A DNA stretch of 64,000 nucleotides, from the NCBI GenBank assembly GCA_029262895.1, contig JAJCYM010000067.1, positions 19,459 to 83,458 of the forward strand, in the 5' to 3' direction. The notes beneath the pieces were generated by a model. It saw only the letters and a program-made list of their open reading frames with translations. It was not told where the DNA came from and ran no database searches. This stretch comes from Roseivirga sp. Its GTDB lineage: Bacteria; Bacteroidota; Bacteroidia; Cytophagales; Cyclobacteriaceae. How positions within the stretch are numbered: the first letter of the stretch is position 1; every line of letters begins with the position of its first letter. Position numbers and translations under genes: made by a program. Below are positions 1 to 8,698 of the stretch, piece by piece.

Positions 1-24
1 ATTTCTTAACTGAATACCTCACCT

Positions 25-1149
25 ATGAAAATACAACAACTCAGTTTTCAAAACGAGATGTGGGATTCCACTGTCCAACCTACAAATGACATCAACCCCA
101 ATATTGTACTAAGCTTCGGAAATAAAGAATTATTAAGCCACAGAAATACGTTTGGGCATTTGAAGACCACCTTTCCAGAAGCCAGTATAATCACTTGTTC
201 CACTGCCGGGGAAATTAATAACAATGCGATTCTAGATAACTCAATCATTGCTACTGCGATAGAATTGGAACACACTAAAATCTCAACGATCAAGGTCAAC
301 ATAAATGACTTTGAAAACAGTCTTCAAGCTGGCAAGGGTCTTATTGACAAGCTCAAGGTTTCAGATCTAAGCTTTGTATTCATACTTTCTGATGGACAAT
401 TGGTCAATGGTAGTGATCTTGTTACAGGAGTCAACACTGCACTTAACAATGAAGTGCCAGTGGCTGGCGGGTTGGCAGGAGATGGAGCCAATTTCCAAAA
501 CACCATTTTGGGACTCGATGATGACTTTTCGGAAGGCAACATTGTTGCTATCGGTTTTTATGGCGATCGTCTAAAAATAGGTTATGGCTCAAAAGGTGGA
601 TGGGGTCAATTTGGTCCAAAGCGCATGATTACCAAATCTGATAAAAACGTACTCTACGAAATAGATGGTGAAAATGCCCTACAACTATACAAAAGATATT
701 TGGGAGAATACGCAGAACAACTGCCCGGCTCGGCACTCCTGTTTCCATTAGCCATCGAAATTGATGAGAAAGAGGTGGTACGCACAATTTTGAGTATTGA
801 TCAGGAAAACTCCACAATGACCTTTGCAGGCAATTTACCAGAAGGGTCTATGGCCAGACTGATGAAAGCTAACCTTGACAACTTAGTGCACGCAGCTTCC
901 GATGCAGCCGAGATGAGTAAAATGGAAAACGAAGGTGATCAGCTATCTATCCTCATTAGCTGCGTTGGTAGAAAATTAATTTTCGGAAACAGAATAGAAG
1001 AGGAGTTTGATGCCGTACGCGAATCGCTTGGCGACAAATCAATAATTGCAGGTTTCTATTCTTATGGTGAAATATCTCCAAATTCAGATTTCCTTAAATG
1101 CCAACTGCACAATCAAACCATGACCATCACCACATTAAGCGAAGTTTAG
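25..1149 (+). CDS. FIST-domain sensory protein
   Basis: A 374-residue cytoplasmic protein with the FIST N and FIST C domain pattern: the N-terminal half has the alternating beta/alpha layout with a central Gly-rich AGGLAGDGANF stretch (about residues 147-157), and the C-terminal half carries ISCVGRKLIFG and a late IIAGFYSYGEISP motif. FIST domains are known as small-ligand (possibly amino-acid) sensor modules coupled to signal transduction. It ends 3 nt before a hybrid histidine kinase gene, so the two are almost certainly cotranscribed and FIST probably supplies the input. There is no signal peptide or membrane segment. Family call is strong; the ligand cannot be told. Confidence 0.85.
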   Translation: MKIQQLSFQNEMWDSTVQPTNDINPNIVLSFGNKELLSHRNTFGHLKTTFPEASIITCSTAGEINNNAILDNSIIATAIELEHTKISTIKVNINDFENSLQAGKGLIDKLKVSDLSFVFILSDGQLVNGSDLVTGVNTALNNEVPVAGGLAGDGANFQNTILGLDDDFSEGNIVAIGFYGDRLKIGYGSKGGWGQFGPKRMITKSDKNVLYEIDGENALQLYKRYLGEYAEQLPGSALLFPLAIEIDEKEVVRTILSIDQENSTMTFAGNLPEGSMARLMKANLDNLVHAASDAAEMSKMENEGDQLSILISCVGRKLIFGNRIEEEFDAVRESLGDKSIIAGFYSYGEISPNSDFLKCQLHNQTMTITTLSEV

Positions 1150-1152
1150 GGA

Positions 1153-2676
1153 ATGGAATTGCACAAACTTCTCCAACGGCAGGTTAAAAAATTTCTTGGT
1201 TCAAAAGATTGGGGATCTGATGAACAAATGGTGAAATTCCTCCAGGCAGTAGGTGAATCCTATAAAAATTATGAGAGTGATCAGGCGCTTTCTGAACGCG
1301 CATTCAATCTGGCAGATGCGGAGTACTATGAAATCACTCAAAAATTATTTGATCAGAAAAAACTTAGAGATAAGAGTATTGACAACCTTTTAAAAACCAT
1401 TCAACAACTGGAAGAGGGGTCTGGAAATGAATGGATACAAGATTCAAGCGATATTCTTAATATCACCGAGTATTTGGATAGGCAGGTCAAACAAAGAAAA
1501 GCCGCAGAAAAGAAGTTAAAAAAGGCTATTAAAATTTCTGAATCAGCAGCAAAAGCTAAAACAGAATTTCTATCTACCATGAGTCACGAAATTCGCTCTC
1601 CGTTGAATGTGATTATTGGTACCACCCATGTACTTAAACTTGAAGACCACCTTGAGACTCAGGAAGAAAACCTTGAAGTACTGGACATTGCTTCTAAAAG
1701 CCTGATGCTCCTTATCAACGACATTCTTGACTATAATAAAATTGAGGCGGGTAAGCTGGAGATTGAATCCATGTCCATGGACATCAAAGAACTTATTGCC
1801 GATATCAAAAAAGCCAATAGTGCCAATGCCGAAGAGAAAGGAAACCGTTTGACAGCACTCATTGACTCTGATATTCCTGATTATTTGATGGGAGACAGTG
1901 TTAGAATAGGGCAGGTAATTACTAACCTTGTCAGCAATGCCGTAAAATTCACAGACCATGGCTCTATACAAATAATGCTGTCTCTTCTGAAAAAAGAAGG
2001 CGACCAATGTACAATTCGTGTAGAGGTAACCGATACGGGCATTGGCATAGCAAAAGAGAGTCAGGAAAAAATATTGGAAGAATTTACGCAAGCCGGCAGT
2101 AGTGTTACGCGCAAGTTTGGAGGAACTGGATTGGGTTTGGCTATTTCCAAAAAGCTGCTCCAGCTTATGAACAGCACCGTTCAAATTGACTCTACCCCTG
2201 GTAAGGGCTCCAATTTCTTTTTTGATCTTACTGTCAAAGAAGGTGAGCCATTCCAAAAATCCACCGGTCGGGATTCTGAGGCCAGAGACTTGGACGGGGC
2301 CCGTATTTTGGCAGTAGATGACTTAAAAACCAACCTCGTATTACTCAAAAAAATTCTTGGGGAGTGGAATGTTGATTTGGATACCTGCAGTGATGGAGAG
2401 GAGGCCATTGATAAGGTTCGTAGGAACGAGTATGACCTCATATTAATGGATGTACAGATGCCCGTTATGGATGGCAAGGAGGCCACCATTCAAATTAGAA
2501 AGTTCAATAAGGACATCCCTGTAATTGCCTTTTCAGCGCTTTATGATGAAAATTTCAGAAAAGACCTGCTTGATGCCGGAATGAACGATTTTATAGCCAA
2601 GCCATTCAACCCCGATGAAATGTATCTTAAACTGAAACGGTTTTTGCAAAAGTTCAGAAACCAGTCGCCCGGTTAA
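1153..2676 (+). CDS. Cytoplasmic hybrid histidine kinase with receiver domain
   Basis: 507 residues. An alpha-helical N-terminal region (1-135) precedes a HisKA box with phospho-accepting His145 in SHEIRSP, an HATPase domain with N-box LVSNAVKF and G-boxes DTGIGIA and GGTGLGLAI, and a C-terminal receiver domain (about 384-500) with Asp433 in LMDVQMP and a late conserved Lys in AKPF. There is no transmembrane helix or PAS domain, so the stimulus must be cytoplasmic and is probably supplied by the FIST protein encoded just upstream. No Hpt domain or output regulator is adjacent, so the phosphorelay partner is elsewhere. The upstream gene ends only 3 nt before this start. Confidence 0.92.
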   Translation: MELHKLLQRQVKKFLGSKDWGSDEQMVKFLQAVGESYKNYESDQALSERAFNLADAEYYEITQKLFDQKKLRDKSIDNLLKTIQQLEEGSGNEWIQDSSDILNITEYLDRQVKQRKAAEKKLKKAIKISESAAKAKTEFLSTMSHEIRSPLNVIIGTTHVLKLEDHLETQEENLEVLDIASKSLMLLINDILDYNKIEAGKLEIESMSMDIKELIADIKKANSANAEEKGNRLTALIDSDIPDYLMGDSVRIGQVITNLVSNAVKFTDHGSIQIMLSLLKKEGDQCTIRVEVTDTGIGIAKESQEKILEEFTQAGSSVTRKFGGTGLGLAISKKLLQLMNSTVQIDSTPGKGSNFFFDLTVKEGEPFQKSTGRDSEARDLDGARILAVDDLKTNLVLLKKILGEWNVDLDTCSDGEEAIDKVRRNEYDLILMDVQMPVMDGKEATIQIRKFNKDIPVIAFSALYDENFRKDLLDAGMNDFIAKPFNPDEMYLKLKRFLQKFRNQSPG

Positions 2677-2781
2677 GCTTGTTAACTGTCTATTGTCATC
2701 CAAGGAAGTAAAACACTTTATCCAGACTAAAACTACCCCATAATCTGATTTATGTCATTTTCCGTAAGTCATCTTTCTGTG

Positions 2782-2789
2782 TATGTTTG
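2782..2789 (+). promoter_or_regulatory. Putative -7 promoter element for the Rieske oxygenase
   Basis: The sequence TATGTTTG fits the Bacteroidota -7 consensus TAnnTTTG and lies 18 nt before the start codon of the Rieske oxygenase gene, giving a very short leader. No convincing -33 TTTG is visible at the usual spacing, so this is a moderate call. Confidence 0.45.
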
Positions 2790-2807
2790 TGCTGAAGAAT
2801 TTGGGGC

Positions 2808-3860
2808 ATGAGTCTAGCAAAATCAAAAAATCTTAGAAACATTTGGTATGTAGCCTGTCACAGTGCATTGCTGGAAAAGGGTAAAACTATTGAAAAGGAG
2901 ATTGACAGTGAGAAGGTTTTGCTTGGAAGAGATGAGGACGGGAAGGTATTTGCCCTTAAGAATCAATGCCCCCATCGTGGTATTCCCTTAACCTATGGCA
3001 ATTTTGATGGCTGTGAAATAGAGTGCTGCTATCATGGCTGGCGGTTTAAAACTGATGGCACCTGCACCAAAATTCCTGCCCTTCCGCCTGACTCAAAACT
3101 AGATGTTTCGAAAGTAAGAGCACACTACTATCCTTGCCGTGAGGTCTATGGCATTGTGCTGATTTACATGCCTAGAGATATGCGCAAGCCGGAGGAGATG
3201 GATGAGTCACTTTTCCCGAAATTTCCAATGCCGGAAGGAGCTAAGTTTGACTTTGTCACTGCTGGATATATGGATTGTAGCCTCGACCATTCAGTCATCG
3301 GACTAATTGATCCGGCCCATGTACCTTTTGTACATCAGGCCTGGTTTTTTAGAAAAAAGAATAACCTTAAGCTCAAAACAAAGAAGTTTGCGCCATCGCA
3401 TTTGGGTTTTAGCATGGTGCGTCATGAGCCTTCAAAAAATTCAGCCGCCTACAAACTTTTGAAAAAAGAGCAGACTACCGAGATCAGTTTTCAGATTCCG
3501 GGTATCCGTATTGAACACATTAAAGTGGGCGAAGATGATATCCTGGTTGTGACCACCCTGACACCTGTAAATGAAGACAAAACAGAGCTGATCCAGTTTA
3601 TTTATACTAATATTAAATGGATTAAAGTCTTTAAACCCATCTTCTATCGTTTCGCGAAAACGTTTATTCAGCAGGATATTGACGTATTTAAGAAACTAAA
3701 AGAAGGGCTATTAAATCAACCACCACTTATGCTGATGGGCGACCCTGATAAACAGGCCAAGTGGTATAACGCCATTCGCACACGCTACGAAAAGTGCCAG
3801 GAGGAGAAAACGCCTTTTGAAAACCCGATCAAAGAGGAGACTTTGCAGTGGCAGACTTAG
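2808..3860 (+). CDS. Rieske-type aromatic ring-hydroxylating oxygenase, alpha-subunit-like
   Basis: 350 residues, the length of vanillate-demethylase-type (VanA-like) oxygenases. The N-terminal Rieske domain shows Cys54-x-His56 and Cys73-x2-His76, the full 2Fe-2S ligand set. The following catalytic domain has the non-heme iron region with GLIDPAHVPFVH supplying an Asp and two His. Such enzymes hydroxylate or O/N-demethylate aromatic or similar substrates using electrons from a separate reductase. No reductase or ferredoxin gene is adjacent, so electron supply must come from elsewhere. It is monocistronic, flanked by its own promoter-like element and a downstream repeat plus hairpin. Substrate unknown. 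Confidence 0.88.
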   Translation: MSLAKSKNLRNIWYVACHSALLEKGKTIEKEIDSEKVLLGRDEDGKVFALKNQCPHRGIPLTYGNFDGCEIECCYHGWRFKTDGTCTKIPALPPDSKLDVSKVRAHYYPCREVYGIVLIYMPRDMRKPEEMDESLFPKFPMPEGAKFDFVTAGYMDCSLDHSVIGLIDPAHVPFVHQAWFFRKKNNLKLKTKKFAPSHLGFSMVRHEPSKNSAAYKLLKKEQTTEISFQIPGIRIEHIKVGEDDILVVTTLTPVNEDKTELIQFIYTNIKWIKVFKPIFYRFAKTFIQQDIDVFKKLKEGLLNQPPLMLMGDPDKQAKWYNAIRTRYEKCQEEKTPFENPIKEETLQWQT

Positions 3861-3900
3861 ATTAGGTGATTAGGTGATTAGGTGATTAGGTGATTAGGTG
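3861..3900. repeat. Five perfect tandem copies of an 8-bp unit
   Basis: Starting directly after the Rieske gene stop codon there are five exact copies of attaggtg. The unit is not a multiple of three and lies outside coding sequence, so it is a simple-sequence repeat that could change length by slippage. Stop-proximal location makes an effect on the protein unlikely. Confidence 0.95.
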
Positions 3901-3955
3901 AAAAAATATTCATTCAGCCAATTTCAAAAACCAATTGTCAACAGAATTTGCCGCC

Positions 3956-3979
3956 TTAGTTTGTGTCCCCACAAACTAA
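3956..3979. terminator. Hairpin between convergent genes
   Basis: A perfect 10-bp inverted repeat (ttagtttgtg and its complement) with a 4-nt loop lies between the convergent Rieske and YjbR genes. It lacks a proper T-tract on either side, so it is a candidate transcription end or RNA 3' stabiliser, not a classical terminator. Confidence 0.45.
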
Positions 3980-4038
3980 CTCGATATAAATCTTATAAGA
4001 GAAAAATGTTCGTGAAGACACGAAAATTGATCCAAACG

Positions 4039-4401
4039 TCACTCAGACGGTAGATTGTTAAACTCCTCTTTGACCTTCTTCGGCAAAGACTCCACAATCA
4101 AATTATAGGAGATGTCAATAAGCTCTTTGAAAAGTTTTTCACCTACAGAGCCATCAGCCATTACAGAATTCCAATGCGTTTTGTTCATATGCCAGCCGGG
4201 TTTGATACCTGGTTCTGTTTCGCGTAATTCCGCGGCATACTCAGGGTCACATTTCAGATTAACAAACTCGTAGTCATCAATGCTGGTGATGGCAAATATC
4301 TTATTCATTACCTTAAGCACTAAGGTATCAGGCCCAAAGGGGGTTCCTTCAGTCACTCCCTTTTTTGCCATACAATACTCTCGCAATTCATCAAGGTACA
4401 T
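4039..4401 (-). CDS. MmcQ/YjbR family protein
   Basis: 120 residues. The family pattern is clear: an N-terminal helix with REYCMAKKGVTEGTPFGPDTLVLKV in pieces, KIFAITS, NLKCDP, and the C-terminal PGWHMNKTHWNSV signature followed by the helix LFKELIDISYNLIVESLPKK. YjbR proteins have a CyaY-like alpha/beta fold and are often called DNA-binding, though their role is poorly known. It lies 10 nt after the small membrane protein gene (4412-4624) and in line with ispG, so the three may form one transcript. Confidence 0.88.
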   Translation of the reverse strand: MYLDELREYCMAKKGVTEGTPFGPDTLVLKVMNKIFAITSIDDYEFVNLKCDPEYAAELRETEPGIKPGWHMNKTHWNSVMADGSVGEKLFKELIDISYNLIVESLPKKVKEEFNNLPSE

Positions 4402-4411
4402 GGTATAGGCT

Positions 4412-4624
4412 TTAAGCTCTTGAGACTAACCTGACGATCATAACGGTCAGCGCAATCAAAAACATAATGATCGAAATCTTGTTGATCCCATGCATGACCT
4501 TAATATTGAAATTCTTAGGCCGGCTCGGGTCCTTCTTTCTGAAGTAATAGCCAAATACTTCACTGAAGTCGAAGTACTCCTTGGCCTTCATTTTTTCTTC
4601 TTTTGGTTTGTTTTCTTCAGTCAT
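4412..4624 (-). CDS. Small single-helix membrane protein (DUF6728-like)
   Basis: 70 residues: a charged, Lys/Glu-rich N-terminus, the segment YFDFSEVFGYYFRKKDP (about 17-33), and one hydrophobic helix at the C-terminus (about 51-68). No signal peptide is seen, so the N-terminus should be cytoplasmic. It is 5 nt downstream of ispG and 10 nt upstream of the YjbR gene. It resembles short Bacteroidota proteins of the DUF6728 type, from memory and not checked. Function unknown; real gene status is supported by its placement and codon pattern. Confidence 0.7.
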   Translation of the reverse strand: MTEENKPKEEKMKAKEYFDFSEVFGYYFRKKDPSRPKNFNIKVMHGINKISIIMFLIALTVMIVRLVSRA

Positions 4625-4629
4625 AGCTT

Positions 4630-6618
4630 CTAATTTTCTTGCAACGCGACTAGTTCAGGCTCCAGCCATCTTCCGTCTTCCTGGATAATCCTAATTAGCT
4701 CATCCACGGCATTCTCAGAAGGCACCCCTCTCTTCATTACTTCCTGTCCCTTATAGAGGGTGATTTTACCTTTCCCAGAACCAACATAACCAAAATCCGC
4801 ATCTGCCATTTCACCTGGGCCATTAACTATACAACCCATGATTCCAATCTTCACTCCTTTCAGGTGATCCGTTCTTTGGCGTATCAGCGCTGTGGTTTCC
4901 TGTAAATCAAATAAAGTCCGTCCGCATGATGGACATGAAATATACTCAGTTTTGGTCATCCGGGTACGTGCAGCCTGTAGGATGCCAAAACCTGTTTGAT
5001 TCTTGGTATTCAATTCTCTAAGAAACACCTCCTTACTTTCCTGAGCGTCTGCCTCAAGCATCACCCCATCTCCAAAACCTTCGATTAATAGTCCACCGAC
5101 ATCAGTGGAAGCGTGAATCAAAAATTCTTCTTCATCTGTAATCTCATAATTTCTTACAATAATCACTGGGGTTTGTAATTTTCTTTGTTCCAATTCAAAG
5201 AAAAAACGCCTCATAGCCGGCAGGGCATGTTCATTATTTGTGCTCAACAAAACTACCAGATTAGAGGCCTCCAAAATCATCATGACCTCATCTGACAGTT
5301 GATCGCTACTTAGTCTGAGAAAATTAATCTCCTCATCGCTTGATTCAGCAGTAGACAACTGTTCTAGCGTGAATATCGGATGCCTATTGGTCTTTTCAGT
5401 CAGTTGTTCCCAGGTCGGATAATCTATCAGTTCACGCAAGCCATTGGGCACCATGAAAGGCATTGCCCTATTTCCTGAGTAGATATAATCACAACCTTGA
5501 TCATTCATACGCCATTTGTCCGGCTCAGGCAGGTAGAAATGGCCGATCTCTTTAAAGTCTTTAATGGTAGGGTTTTCCAAATTACTAAGGTCAGCAATTA
5601 CCCTAGGCACGTTCCTTAGTCCAATATTAACCACTTCCCTACTCTCTCTTTTGTGATACTGAAAGGGATCAAGTGGGTTTTCCTGTATCGGAGTAATGGC
5701 GGCATGCCCCCCCCTGTCTGTATAGCGGTCGATCAGTTTTTGAGCAACAGGCGCCTCAAATTCCGGCTCCTCGGTCAGAGAAACCCTTACGGTATCGCCC
5801 AAACCATCTTCAAGCAAAGTTCCGATGCCGACAGCAGATTTGATACGCCCATCCTCTGCTTCTCCAGCCTCAGTGACACCCAGGTGCAAAGGATAAGGTT
5901 TCAACCCTTCCTCATCCATTTTTTGAACCAATAGACGATAGGCCTGAACCATTATTTGTGTATTGCTCGCCTTCATGGAAAGCACTATTTCATGGTAATT
6001 TTCTGCTTCACAAATTCTAAGGAACTCAAGGGCTGATTCCACCATACCAAGCGGTGTATCTCCATATCGGCTCATAATACGGTCTGAAAGAGACCCATGA
6101 TTAGTTCCAATACGCATGGCCGTACCGTGTTCCTTGCAAATTTTGATTAATGGGGTAAACCGGGTTCTTATCCTTTCCAACTCAGCCCCGTAAGTGGCGT
6201 CTGTATATTCTATGTTTTGAAACTTCTTCTTGTCTGCATAGTTGCCTGGATTCACGCGAACCTTTTCGACAATTTTGGCGGCCAACTCCGCGGCATTTGG
6301 GGTGAAATGGATGTCTGCAACCAACGGGGCCCGATAACCATGCCTCCTCAGCTCATCTTTAATATTTCGAAGGTTCTCTGCTTCCTTGATGCTTGGCGCT
6401 GTGATTCTGACAATTTGAGAGCCCGACTCAATCATGCGAATCGACTGTTCCACAGAACCAGTTGTGTCCATGGTATCGACTGTTGTCATGGATTGTACCA
6501 CAATAGGATTGTCTCCGCCAACTACCACGTCCCCTATTTTCACCGGAATAGTCTTCCTACGGCTATATTCGACAAGGCTGTTGCAGTATTTCTTAATGGA
6601 AGGTGTTGTTGTGTTCAT
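4630..6618 (-). CDS. ispG: (E)-4-hydroxy-3-methylbut-2-enyl-diphosphate synthase, long form
   Basis: 662 residues. IspG reduces methylerythritol cyclodiphosphate to HMBPP, the penultimate step of the MEP isoprenoid pathway. The TIM-barrel part starts with VVVGGDNPIVVQSMTTVDT and contains VADIHFTP, RVNPGN and MRIGTNHGSLS. The C-terminal 4Fe-4S domain has CPSCG and CIVNGPGE, giving the three cluster cysteines. Between them sits an inserted domain of roughly 250 residues, as in plant, Chlamydia and Bacteroidota enzymes; proteobacterial IspG is about 370 residues. Followed after 5 nt by a small membrane protein gene. A -7 type element at 6637-6644 suggests a short leader. Confidence 0.97.
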   Translation of the reverse strand: MNTTTPSIKKYCNSLVEYSRRKTIPVKIGDVVVGGDNPIVVQSMTTVDTMDTTGSVEQSIRMIESGSQIVRITAPSIKEAENLRNIKDELRRHGYRAPLVADIHFTPNAAELAAKIVEKVRVNPGNYADKKKFQNIEYTDATYGAELERIRTRFTPLIKICKEHGTAMRIGTNHGSLSDRIMSRYGDTPLGMVESALEFLRICEAENYHEIVLSMKASNTQIMVQAYRLLVQKMDEEGLKPYPLHLGVTEAGEAEDGRIKSAVGIGTLLEDGLGDTVRVSLTEEPEFEAPVAQKLIDRYTDRGGHAAITPIQENPLDPFQYHKRESREVVNIGLRNVPRVIADLSNLENPTIKDFKEIGHFYLPEPDKWRMNDQGCDYIYSGNRAMPFMVPNGLRELIDYPTWEQLTEKTNRHPIFTLEQLSTAESSDEEINFLRLSSDQLSDEVMMILEASNLVVLLSTNNEHALPAMRRFFFELEQRKLQTPVIIVRNYEITDEEEFLIHASTDVGGLLIEGFGDGVMLEADAQESKEVFLRELNTKNQTGFGILQAARTRMTKTEYISCPSCGRTLFDLQETTALIRQRTDHLKGVKIGIMGCIVNGPGEMADADFGYVGSGKGKITLYKGQEVMKRGVPSENAVDELIRIIQEDGRWLEPELVALQEN

Positions 6619-6636
6619 TCGGCCTTCTTATTGCCA

Positions 6637-6644
6637 CAAAGTTA
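6637..6644 (-). promoter_or_regulatory. Putative -7 promoter element for ispG
   Basis: On the minus strand the sequence TAACTTTG matches TAnnTTTG 18 nt upstream of the ispG start codon. A TTTG that could act as -33 lies at 6657-6660, but the spacing (12 bp) is shorter than usual. Confidence 0.45.
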
Positions 6645-6693
6645 ACCCGAAACCTTCAAATATGTTATCTTAGAATGACATAAACTGAAGTCT

Positions 6694-7071
6694 ATGAAAA
6701 TCAACTTTCTCGATCATGTGGCAATTCGGGTTAGTAACATGGAGCAGTCTGTTCTATGGTATCAAAATGTGCTTGGCTTGGAGCAATTTAATGACGCTAA
6801 AAACTGGGGGGAGTATCCTCATATAATGTTATCAGGCAAATCTGGTATAGCGCTTTTTCCAAAAAAAGCTGACGATGACTTAACCTACGTGACGGCCAGA
6901 ATGCACTTTGCCTTCAACGTGGATCGAGACAGTTTTCAAGCTTTTCAACATGCTTTTGAGCAAAAGGGCATTGAGTTTTCTTTTGAAAACCATCATCATT
7001 TTCATTCTATTTATATTAAAGATCCGGATGACTATACTATTGAACTCACCACGCCTGTGGGGGAATCATAA
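6694..7071 (+). CDS. VOC-superfamily (glyoxalase/bleomycin-resistance-like) protein
   Basis: 125 residues with two beta-alpha-beta-beta-beta modules. It begins LDHVAIRVSNMEQSVLWYQNVLGLE, the usual first metal-ligand His (residue about 7) and helix of VOC proteins, and ends SIYIKDPDDYTIELTTP, which carries the terminal Glu metal ligand. The family includes glyoxalase I, dioxygenases and antibiotic-binding proteins, and the substrate cannot be deduced. Divergent from ispG with 75 bp between; the following gene starts 42 nt after it. Confidence 0.85.
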   Translation: MKINFLDHVAIRVSNMEQSVLWYQNVLGLEQFNDAKNWGEYPHIMLSGKSGIALFPKKADDDLTYVTARMHFAFNVDRDSFQAFQHAFEQKGIEFSFENHHHFHSIYIKDPDDYTIELTTPVGES

Positions 7072-7113
7072 CTTCGAAAAACTCGTTTAATCTTAGAAAT
7101 CAATTCAACAACT

Positions 7114-7779
7114 ATGGCACATTTCTCTCAAGACTTTCTCGATTTTTTTAATGAGCTAACGGAGAACAACAATAAAGAATGGTTCGATGAGAACAGGAAA
7201 CGATATGAAAAATCGGTGAAAGACACTTTCAAGGCCTTTGTACAGGAGATGATTGATCGCTTAAATGAGTTTGAACCTATCACCATTACTACCTCTGAAG
7301 CCATTTTCAGAATCAATAGAGACATCCGGTTTAGTGCGGACAAAACACCCTATAAAACTCAGGTGTCGGCAATTATTTCTCCAGGAGGCAAAAAAGACAA
7401 AACCACACCGGGAATTTATTTTGAGTTAAGTCCAAAAGATGTGCGAGTCTATAGCGGTGCTCATATGCTTGATAAAGATCAGTTGAGCAATGTGCGGCAC
7501 TATATCGCAGACAATCTTGAGGAGTTCGAAAAACTTATCAATGAGAAGGAATTCAAATCAAAGTTTGGAGAAATTCTTGGTGAGAAAAATAAACGAATTC
7601 CGAAAGAGCTGGAGGAGGCAGCAGAAAAGCAACCTCTGATCTACAATAAGAGCTTCTATTACTTTACCAAGTTTGACGCAAAAACTATACTGGCCGATGA
7701 CCTGGCGGATAAGCTCATCAACTATTACAAGGTTACATTTGGTCTAAAGGATTTCTTTACCAAGGCCTTGCAAGGTTAG
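7114..7779 (+). CDS. DUF2461 (TIGR02453) family protein
   Basis: 221 residues. Family landmarks are FLDFFNELTENNNKEWFDENR at the start, FRINRDIRFSADKTPYKT in the first third, PGIYFELSP in the middle and a C-terminal PLIYNKSFYYF segment. This is a widespread soluble protein family of unknown biochemical role. The gene probably follows the VOC gene on the same transcript and converges on an SDR gene, with a small hairpin between. Confidence 0.88.
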   Translation: MAHFSQDFLDFFNELTENNNKEWFDENRKRYEKSVKDTFKAFVQEMIDRLNEFEPITITTSEAIFRINRDIRFSADKTPYKTQVSAIISPGGKKDKTTPGIYFELSPKDVRVYSGAHMLDKDQLSNVRHYIADNLEEFEKLINEKEFKSKFGEILGEKNKRIPKELEEAAEKQPLIYNKSFYYFTKFDAKTILADDLADKLINYYKVTFGLKDFFTKALQG

Positions 7780-7793
7780 TAACCATCAAGGTC

Positions 7794-7816
7794 TGACAAC
7801 TTTCAAAAAGTTGTCA
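7794..7816. terminator. Hairpin between convergent DUF2461 and SDR genes
   Basis: A perfect 9-bp inverted repeat (tgacaactt and complement) with a 5-nt loop sits in the 50-bp gap between two convergent stop codons. T-runs are weak, so the terminator call is tentative. Confidence 0.45.
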
Positions 7817-7829
7817 AAACTCTCAAATT

Positions 7830-8537
7830 CTATATATCCCCCAGTTGGGGCCTCAGCACAATTTCTTCCACCACCGTGTTTGGTGAAAGCGCATTGGCTG
7901 CAAAAATAGCCTCAGCAATATCAGAGGCCTTCATAAACCTGGATTCAGGGATTTCCACGCCTTCCCAACTGGCTGTGTAAGTAGCCCCGGCAAGTATCGA
8001 GGTAACTCGAATACCATGGGGTTTCATCTCTTCACGAAGTGCTTTTGTAAAGCCCAGCAAAGCAAATTTGGAAATGGAATAGCTACCTCCGTTTTCATAA
8101 GCCTGAATACCAGCAATTGATCCCGTGGTGAAAATATGTCCTGATTTTTGGGCCATCATACCATCAATCAAAGCTCGAGTAAGATAATAGGCACTGTATA
8201 AGTTGGTCTCAATCATCAATTCCAGATTGCCCTCCTCTTCCGAGTGAACAGACCCAGGCATGAAGATGCCCGTGTTGTTAAGTAGGACATCCACTGGCCG
8301 ATCGAGGGATTTTACAAAATCAGCAAATCTCAGCACCTGATCCTTTTTGGACAGGTCTGCTGCGCTCACCCGTAATTCACAAGCAGGATATTGAGTCCTT
8401 GCATGCTCTACCAGACTATCCAGGTCTTCTTGTTTTCTTGCACAGGTTGCTACGTCAAAACCTTCTGAAAGAAATTTCAAAACCGTGGCCCTGCCAATTC
8501 CTTTGGTTCCTCCGGTAATAACAGCTAGCTTATTCAT
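7830..8537 (-). CDS. Short-chain dehydrogenase/reductase
   Basis: 235 residues of classical SDR form: the nucleotide-binding TGGTKGIG (about 8-15), NNTG (about 89-92; a Thr replaces the usual Ala in NNAG), catalytic Ser in TTGSIAG, and YSISK with the catalytic Tyr/Lys pair. It is likely an NADP-dependent oxidoreductase, since CARKQ after beta-2 supplies a basic residue. It is monocistronic and divergent from the ABC permease gene. Substrate unknown. Confidence 0.88.
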   Translation of the reverse strand: MNKLAVITGGTKGIGRATVLKFLSEGFDVATCARKQEDLDSLVEHARTQYPACELRVSAADLSKKDQVLRFADFVKSLDRPVDVLLNNTGIFMPGSVHSEEEGNLELMIETNLYSAYYLTRALIDGMMAQKSGHIFTTGSIAGIQAYENGGSYSISKFALLGFTKALREEMKPHGIRVTSILAGATYTASWEGVEIPESRFMKASDIAEAIFAANALSPNTVVEEIVLRPQLGDI

Positions 8538-8657
8538 GAAGTGGTAATATTTTAGGCTTTTCTCGTTAACAAGGCAGATGAATTATCATGCCTTTTAAAT
8601 GGAAAAGAAGGAATGATTTCATTCAGGTTTTGTTATTTTACCGCAATATAAGCAATC

Positions 8658-8681
8658 ACCGCTTTCACAATCAGAAGCGGT
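8658..8681. other. Inverted repeat just upstream of mlaE-like gene
   Basis: A 7-bp perfect inverted repeat (accgctt and complement, 10-nt loop) ends 17 nt before the permease start codon. It could be a leader hairpin or operator. Only the symmetry supports it. Confidence 0.3.
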
Positions 8682-8698
8682 TGAAGGAAAATCCGTAG

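Noticed and set aside
1570..2256. 228-codon reading frame on the minus strand inside the hybrid kinase gene
   Set aside because: It lies entirely within the kinase ATPase region, which is strongly supported by motifs. The minus-strand translation has no family pattern.
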